Assembly: GCA_034440575.1 (NCBI GenBank)
Contig: JAOTOL010001324.1
Location: forward strand, 406,001 to 470,000
Reading direction: 5' to 3'
DNA: 64,000 nucleotides
Source of the DNA: Imbricaverruca yamaguchii
Taxonomy: Eukaryota; Arthropoda; Thecostraca; Neoverrucidae
The notes beneath the pieces are model-generated. The model saw only the letters and a program-made list of their open reading frames with translations, had not been told where the DNA came from and did no database searches. Position 1 is the stretch's first letter. Every line of letters starts with the position of its first letter. The translations under genes were made by a program, and so were the position numbers. Positions 57,853 to 64,000 of the stretch are shown in pieces.

Positions 57853-57907
57853 ACCACTATTGGTCTGTCCCGCTGTATTTACTGCCAGGGGGCAGACCAA
57901 TAGTGGT
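57853..57907. repeat. Foldback hairpin with 19-bp stem
   Basis: ACCACTATTGGTCTGTCCC (57853-57871) pairs with GGGGCAGACCAATAGTGGT (57889-57907), 18 Watson-Crick pairs plus one G-T. The loop is 17 nt. TA dinucleotides flank it. It could be a miniature inverted-repeat element or a hairpin RNA. Confidence 0.85.
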
Positions 57908-58768
57908 CTACCACGCTGTGGTCACTATTCAGCGATACTCGCTGACCTGCGAGTGCACGAAACGTACAATTCACGGAACGTTACCTACGTCCGCCCGGCG
58001 TGCTTTTAGCGGGGCATTCTGCAGCGAGCATAGACTGCGTCGGGTGGTTGTTAGCGCCTGGAGCTGCTTCTGTGCCGACCGGAGGGACTGGCCGGCTGCT
58101 TCGTGAGTGCTGTGTACTGGCTGTGCAACGGGAACCTGGTCGCATTGCTGATTGTCGCTGGGGGATATGTAGGCTCCAAGCCCCAATAATCAAGGCGTGA
58201 GCACAGAAAGAGGAGAGGGGGCTCGGCCGTGAAGGGCCACTGGATCGATGAAAGGGCACCGGGCTCAAGGAGAGGATTTTGGAGTTTAGGAGAACATCGA
58301 CTGCGTCTGTCATGCAGCCTCAAGCACATTGTCCCGATGAAGATGGCCTCGGGCCAACGGAAGGTGCCCACGGGCAGACGATGAGGACCCTGTGCTGGGC
58401 CAACGTGGGCTTCTAGGCCGACCAAGAGGTATCCGATCGTTGGAAGTGCTCCCGGGCTGACGAATGGGGCTCCGAACCAATCTAAAGGGCCCTGGGCTGA
58501 TGGCGATGCTCAAACCGAAGGAAGTCTCATGATTTGATGGGAGGTCGAACACTTGAAAATGGACATCCCGCCTCACGGAAAAGGCCCTGGATCGGTAATG
58601 ACGACCCATGAGGCTATCGAGGGGCTCCAGTTGCCGAAGATGACCTCGTGTAATCCGAAAGGGCCCCTGGGCCAACCCATAAGGTTTAAGCCGTGCAGGA
58701 GCCTCTGCACTGATGGATGGAGCCCAAGCCGTTGAAAGTGAGGCTGCTGTCTGACAGAAGAGGTCCTG

Positions 58769-58781
58769 GATCTCTAAGGAG
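58769..58781. repeat. 13-bp target site duplication of SINE, left
   Basis: GATCTCTAAGGAG occurs exactly here and at 58952-58964, on each side of the SINE. Confidence 0.9.
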
Positions 58782-58951
58782 TCTATTGGTTGGTTCACGA
58801 CACACTATGCACATTGACGGCTGATGGCGCCGCCCACACTGTTCGCCGGTGGGCCGCGGGATTTGGGAATGTCCTGAGTGGCGCTAGAGTCGAACCCTGG
58901 ACCTTTGGTACTCATAGCCCGACACCTTAACCACTCGGCCATCTCCGCCCC
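58782..58951 (-). mobile_element. tRNA-derived SINE, 170 bp
   Basis: On the minus strand it starts GGGCGGAGATGGCCGAGTGG (an A box, TGGCCGAGTGG) and has a B box GGGTTCGACTC about 40 nt on, so the first ~70 nt (58949-58880) are tRNA-like, Ser/Leu type. T-arm and acceptor pairing are partial and the anticodon stem does not form, so it is not a working tRNA gene. A ~95-nt unrelated body follows and ends ...GTGAACCAACCAATAGA. Exact 13-bp target duplications indicate retroposition and a recent insertion. No sister copy was seen in the window. Confidence 0.8.
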
Positions 58952-59960
58952 GATCTCTAAGGAGGGACCCTGAGCTGATACCTAGCCGCGAGAGGACCCC
59001 GATCCATCGGAAAGGTTTCGAAGCCGGTAAGAAGGGGCAGGCATATGGGTGAAGCAGAACATGGGATCCTGGAGTGATGAAGGAGGTCCAAGCTGCTAAA
59101 AAGAAACAAGCTTCTGGCAGTATCGAATGTCCTCAGGCGTGAAAAAAAGCCCCCGAGCCGAAAGCTGACGGGACGTGCTGGGCCGCTGGGTCGGCTTCTG
59201 GTCACGCTGATGGAATGGACCCAGAGCTGAGAGGGTTCCTTAGGCCGAAAAAGGTACTTCACAGCCATACACACTATCCGGACCAAAGCGGAGGGTTCAA
59301 TGTGCTACGCCAAGGGACTCTAAGCCCATGGAGGAGAACTGAACTGTTAAAAAGCGTAGCCAATGGGTCAAGGGGCATCTGCACCTATCCCAAGGCGAGT
59401 CCGAGAGGCCCTCCGGGCGACCGCTTTGTTGGAGATGCTCTTGATCGCGCTCTGAGATGGACCCTGAAGGCTGAGGGTCAGTCTCAGAGCTGCAATTCAC
59501 CTGTTGTGAGAGCTAGACAAGGCTATTGAGGACTGTGATGGCCCCTTGAAGGCAAAAGGATCCCGAGGGTTAAGAGGGCCTCTAAGCGCGAGAGGAGATT
59601 GGACTGGGATTCTCCTCAGATTGAACAGGGCCCCTATTGGATTAACAAGATCAACAGATTCAGCAAGGGGCCCATATCAGATTAACAAGGCTGGAAGAGA
59701 CCCAGAAGAATGAACAGAGCCACTTACGTGCTAATAGGAATTCCGAGAGCTGGCGATGTTCGTTGCGCATGTGGCCTGTGTGTGTGTGTGAATGCTGCCT
59801 GAGAGCTCGATGCCCCTGAAACCTAAACATGATTGTCGAGAACTAGGAATGGCAGATGCAAGATGGAGACAACATCTAGAGTATGAATAGGGCCCTTGAG
59901 TGCCAGAAGAGACCAGACTGGTATACCCTTGGGCTTTGGGAGGGGAAACTCAGGGATCGA

Positions 59961-62694
59961 CGCTCCCTGAGAGATAAGCGTGTGCTTGAGAGCTGGTTAT
60001 GTGTGTAAAGAATACGGGGGCTCGCTTCAGAACAAAAACATCCCTGAGATACATAAACATTGCCGAGGACGATGATTGCGAACGTCCATTAAAAGTCAGG
60101 GAGGGCCATGAGGGTGAACAGAGCCAGAGTGTCAGAGATGTGTGCCGAAAGGAGGGGAAGCGATTAATGCGGAGGACCAAAATAGGCGAAAATCATCTGA
60201 ACGCTTGCGTTATGATGAACATCCATCCTAAAAAGTGCTGTCAACTGTTGCGACACTTTTTTTAGGACAAAAAAATCGATCTCAGTAGGTACGGCTGTCC
60301 AACAGCTACCGTCACCTGAGCAGTGGCGGCCGTCCATTTGGTCGCAGCTCGGCGACAATAGCTGTTCTAGCGGTGACGGAAGTTCCAGCGGTGACTACAA
60401 TTCAAGCAGAAGCATCCGTCCCAATGGCATGGCCACAGCTGCATCAGTGGCCACGGTCGAACCAGCGGGAAAAGACGGCCCAGCAATTACTGTGATGACG
60501 GCCGTTCCAGCGGTACTAGTCGCGTCGTCTTGCACCGGGGTGGCGCCGGTCAAGAAAAATAATGCGGGATTCTGTATGTTCGGCGTAGCTGGTCAGGACT
60601 GTTGCTAGACTTTCTTCTGTCCCCAAATTTTGCACATATTTTTCCGTACTGGCATTCACGGATGTATGAAGGTGTGCAAAGGCGCAACAGTGTGGGCCCA
60701 CCCATATTATGAACACCCTTCTATGAAACTAATTTTCAATGCACCAATTATGAAGCACTTATGCTCGGGGAGATAAGGAATTACGCTTTTACCCGAGCTA
60801 ATAATACTTATGTCCTCATTAGTTATGTCTTACTTTCCACTCATAGAACAAATACTGACCATGCTAGTGATTCCGACGGGAGCAGGGAGTCCGTGTTGTA
60901 TATGCATGTGCTTAATGCATCGATGATTTGTTGTCGCACTGATGTTGTGGGTGTTCAATGAACTGGGGTGGAGCTTGAACCTTGGACCTCGAGGGGGTTT
61001 CGCGCCATTCAGGTATCACTTTGCATTTCATGAAATCGTTGGGAAAAAATCAACATTAAGCATGGTAAGATCATCAGTTTGGTAGCCTATTGCCAAACTG
61101 ACCACCTAGAAATTGGCTGACCACCTGGATACAGGCCAGTTTAAGATAAATCATTGCTGACACAAATCATTGCTGATCCCTTCAAATTTAATTCTCACTT
61201 ATTTTCCTGGTCATTTCTGGACCCAATTCTCAGACCTCAGTCATGATAAAAATTGCAGCTCGGTGTTGCTTCAATGCTACACTACTCCTAACAATAGTAG
61301 TCTTTGTAAGTTCAGGACACGCGTAAAGCTTGGCATGTGACAAGTGCATGAAACATATGGTTCCAAATATGATTGTTGGTTTCTCAAAATTATTTGGGAA
61401 AAACACCATACTTGAAGGCATTGGGAGAGCACAAATGGATTAAGAGTCATACTCTATAGGGTTCCATGCTACAAGATTAAATTATCATGGGGCAAAGAAC
61501 ATTGAGAGGACACTTTCATCTTTAAAAGTAGGCAAAACAACACCCCTGGTTGCAAAGTAATTTAAAACAGTGCTATACCAATTTTATTACTATACACCAA
61601 GACTTTCCCATGCAGATTGTTGAATGGAAAGATGCTAGGAACATCACCAACAGTCGATAAGATGATGGTGTTGCCCACACCCCGTTGCAACACTTGTCTA
61701 TTTTATTTTGTGCAGCTCAAGGTATTTAAAGTTCCATGCTTACATTTATTACGTATTTTACTTATTTCCTTACGCTTATTACTTATAGCACCTTGAACAA
61801 TTTTTGTTGTATATTTAGGCTGCATATTTTGGCGGGATATTTTGGGTTAAGTTAATCTGGGCTAGGTTATGCTGGGCTAAGTTAGTTTTGCATATGGTAC
61901 AATCAATCAACATTATAATACATCGTAGATGTAACAGCTGCAAGATGACACATAGTTTGCTTTGTATGTTAGGTTAGTTAGTTATTTTAATTTATGGGTG
62001 CTTTGATCAGTGCTATGATATTAGTACACAACATTTGGCATGTCCAGAAAAGGATGTCCACTCATGTTCGTTCTTTACATGCACGCATCATGCCAAATGT
62101 TACAAAGTAGCTCTGCCATGCCAATCTGGTTCTCCCGCTGCTATGCCAATGCAATAGATCGATAGTTACGCACTAATATGATTGAAGGAGACTAACATAA
62201 TAAAGTTAGGAGGAAATAAACATCTCAGAATCGAACTTATCCAGAGCCAGTGTATTTTTTAACGCGGGGGTGAAGGGGACATAGCTACCTGGTCTGATTG
62301 GGAATGCATGGAGTTAGAGCATGAATCAAGAATGTATATGATTTCTAGACAACCTGTTAAATGTATTCGAAATTTTGTCACCTTTTTCTAATAGCATATC
62401 AGGACTTCAATTATCATGCTTACAATTTCTGACGATTTTGGATACACTGAGATATAAAACGGTTATTTCGGCTTTGGGTTGCATCGACCACTGATCATAG
62501 AGCGTCCCACTTTATGCTGTCGTTAGTTCATATATTCCATTTGATTATATTAGGGTAGGTTGGACAAAGTGAATGGAGGGGGCACATGTGTATCTATGAG
62601 TTCCAGCAACATCATATGGTTATTACTTTGCACTGATCAAACATGAATAATGAAGGTGTAAAAGGTGAGGGCCTAGGTCCATTGCGGTCCATTT
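59961..62694. other. No gene recognised; CAGCGGTGAC-rich patch
   Basis: About 60300-60520 has loosely repeated GTTCCAGCGGTGAC motifs. AGGTTA/GGGCTAGGTTA words occur at 61850-61975. Nothing coding recognised. Confidence 0.4.
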
Positions 62695-62697
62695 CTT

Positions 62698-63287
62698 CTC
62701 TGTCAGATCCTCACACCCCGTATCGGGGGTGCGGGGGGGGGGCGATAGAGACCCCATCTAATCTCCAAACTAAGCGTCGCACGAAAACTAAGTAGGTGTC
62801 ATCGGAAAGCGCTCGACGAGTAGGGCCAAACACCACGGCACATCATGTTTCCCCGAAAAGTGACGTACGTATGGGCCCTAGAGTTTCACGACTTACACTG
62901 TTTGTGGCTCTGGGGGTAGGGTTCAGTTTGAGGGAGGCTTGAAAAAAATATTTGGAATCAGAAAAGGAAAGAGAAATCGGCCAGGGCCATACAATTTTCG
63001 TCACCAACAAATCAGCTTTTTTATTCCAGAATTTTTAGTTCAAAGTTTTCCTCAATTTTCTTTTTTTAATGGGTAGAAGAGACCGAAAAATGTTATTCGA
63101 AGTCATCTTGACCTCATAAAACATTCTTACTTCAACCATAATTTTCAATTTAAACACTAATTGGCAAATATGGAAAATTGATAAGTAATTAAAAGCGAAA
63201 AAAGAGAGAAAAAAGTCACCTCGTACGTTTTGTTGTATCCCTAAAGATAAGCAAACGCTGAAAGTTTCAATAAAATATCCTTATCCG
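62698..63287 (-). repeat. Repeat R1, second copy (reverse), continues after the MITE
   Basis: Reverse-complement match to 10766-11345, starting TGTCAGATCCTCACACCCCG and running to ATATCCTTATCCG. It is interrupted at a TTAA by the MITE and resumes at 63959 (AGCGTGACGACTAGTTCGAC...), then leaves the window. Confidence 0.8.
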
Positions 63288-63958
63288 TTAACACGCGCCC
63301 TGGGGAGTGGCGAAATCTGCGAAATCGGTTTTTCGTAGATAACTCCAGATTTTACCGGCAGATATACGCCGTTGTTTGGGTACCTACTTAGAAATGACAG
63401 GCGCATCGTTTACGGCAAGAAAAATGAAAATCGGCCGACACTTTTTTATACAAACAAAGTTAAGTATACAAAATTCGCAGCGCCAGACCACAAAAATCGG
63501 CGCTGATGCGCTTCTTGTATATTGGCAAAATAGATGTATTCTTAACAATACCAGCGGCTCGTTTGATGCATATTATTATGCTACATAATTTAAAAGTCAT
63601 GTCAGGTCAGGTCAAGTTAATGACGATTGTGATTTTGTGACGATTGTGCCGAGCCGCCTGACGGAGCAGTCGGGTCGACAGCCCGGTTCCGGTAACTGAA
63701 GCAGGTAATGACTTGATAAGGTGTTCCTATATGGGTGACCTGAGGTCAAATGGCGGATTTGGCAGCTGTATTGCATCATTAGGAATGTCCAAACCATCAT
63801 TAAATGGGCGCTGCATGACGAAAGCAGTCGATGCGCCCCTAAGCCCAAATTACCAACCAACTCAATGATCTAGCCTTAATAGGAGCCGAGATCTTAGTGG
63901 GCGGAACCCGCCCCCTACAGTGCGTGTAATTTTCAGAGGCCCTCCAGGCGCGTGTTAA
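63288..63958 (+). mobile_element. TTAA-type MITE, copy E, complete (663 bp plus TTAA duplications)
   Basis: TTAA 63288-63291, left terminus CACGCGCCCTGGGGAG, body, right terminus CCCTCCAGGCGCGTG ending 63954, TTAA 63955-63958. Compared with copy B2 there is an internal deletion of the middle and a short unrelated insertion near 63804-63850. Exact TTAA duplications suggest piggyBac-superfamily mobilisation; no transposase is present. Confidence 0.9.
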
Positions 63959-64000
63959 AGCGTGACGACTAGTTCGACTTTTTGGAGGTAACCTCACTTG
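63959..64000 (-). repeat. Repeat R1, continuation, cut by window end
   Basis: AGCGTGACGACTAGTTCGAC and following bases match the reverse complement of 10761 leftward (AGCGTGACGACTGGTTGAAC). Confidence 0.8.

Larger units (their letters stand above)
58190..59960. repeat. Highly degenerate ~30-bp GGGCC-type minisatellite
   Basis: Repeated phrases of the form GAAGAGGGCCCTGGGCTGATG, AAGGGGCCC, GGACCCTGAGCTGA occur about every 25-35 bp over 1.7 kb, strongly diverged. It resembles in style the GGCCC block inside the hAT-type element at 18.2-18.8 kb. It is interrupted by the SINE at 58782-58951. Open frames across it are not called. Confidence 0.65.

Noticed and set aside
58880..58949. Functional tRNA-Ser/Leu gene
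   Set aside because: A and B boxes are present but the anticodon stem does not form, and the sequence is fused to a body with 13-bp target duplications: it is a SINE.
60965..61015. Second tRNA-like sequence (B-box-like GGTTCAAGCTCC on minus)
   Set aside because: No acceptable A box or cloverleaf; too weak to call.

Overview
The window is genomic DNA from a non-vertebrate metazoan, most plausibly an arthropod. The support is: spliced GC-rich exons in AT-moderate, repeat-dense DNA; a BEL/Pao LTR retrotransposon; a LINE with an octamer 3' tail; hAT and TTAA-targeted DNA elements; and decayed copies of two protein families I remember as multicopy in arthropod and cnidarian genomes. No bacterial operon, CRISPR array or functional rRNA/tRNA gene was seen. 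Species assignment is inference.

Host genes occupy little of the window. A 1.9-kb GC-rich terminal exon (2005-3902) encodes the C-terminal part of a secreted or surface protein with MAM, EGF and Sushi/CCP domains and a GPI-type hydrophobic tail. A 183-bp internal exon (53605-53787) encodes a NIPSNAP-family segment with clear splice sites; its neighbouring exons were not found and probably lie outside the window.

The rest is a mobile-element landscape. From 5.8 to 9.4 kb there are only short repeats. 9.4-11.3 kb holds a TTAA-type MITE fragment and a TIR-bearing repeat R1. 12.1-13.5 kb is a frameshifted pseudogene of an uncharacterised multicopy family, headed by a perfect 15-bp hairpin. 15.4-20.0 kb is a long palindrome cut by a 3746-bp hAT-type element (8-bp target duplication), which itself carries nested TTAA MITEs and inverted minisatellite blocks. 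21.7-23.8 kb has a second decayed multicopy protein and a hAT transposase scrap. 24.2-24.7 kb is a ~174-bp satellite, 26.2-27.5 kb an inverted MITE pair, 27.5-27.9 kb a GIY-YIG remnant. 30.1-31.5 and 34.1-34.6 kb are LINE relics, separated by a degenerate tandem array and a foldback-like 16-bp repeat array. 36.3-44.3 kb is a nearly intact BEL/Pao element. 44-53 kb is AT-rich and mostly unassigned. 56-60 kb has compound microsatellite, foldback hairpins and a degenerate minisatellite carrying a tRNA-derived SINE. 62.7-64 kb is an R1 copy with a complete 663-bp TTAA MITE inside it.

The most interesting object is the BEL/Pao element (LTRs 668 bp, about 8 differences, 4-bp target duplication AGGC). 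Gag-protease and pol are in one frame, separated only by a UGA followed by CGG (a hexanucleotide known from stop-codon readthrough) and then two overlapping perfect 7-bp inverted repeats. It lacks a TGG-type primer-binding site, but 12 nt just downstream of the 5' LTR are exactly complementary to an LTR segment near the predicted transcript start, the layout expected for self-primed reverse transcription as in Tf1. Decay is a real alternative: a second in-frame UAG interrupts the C-terminal domain, and protease, RT and RNase H each carry an altered active-site motif.
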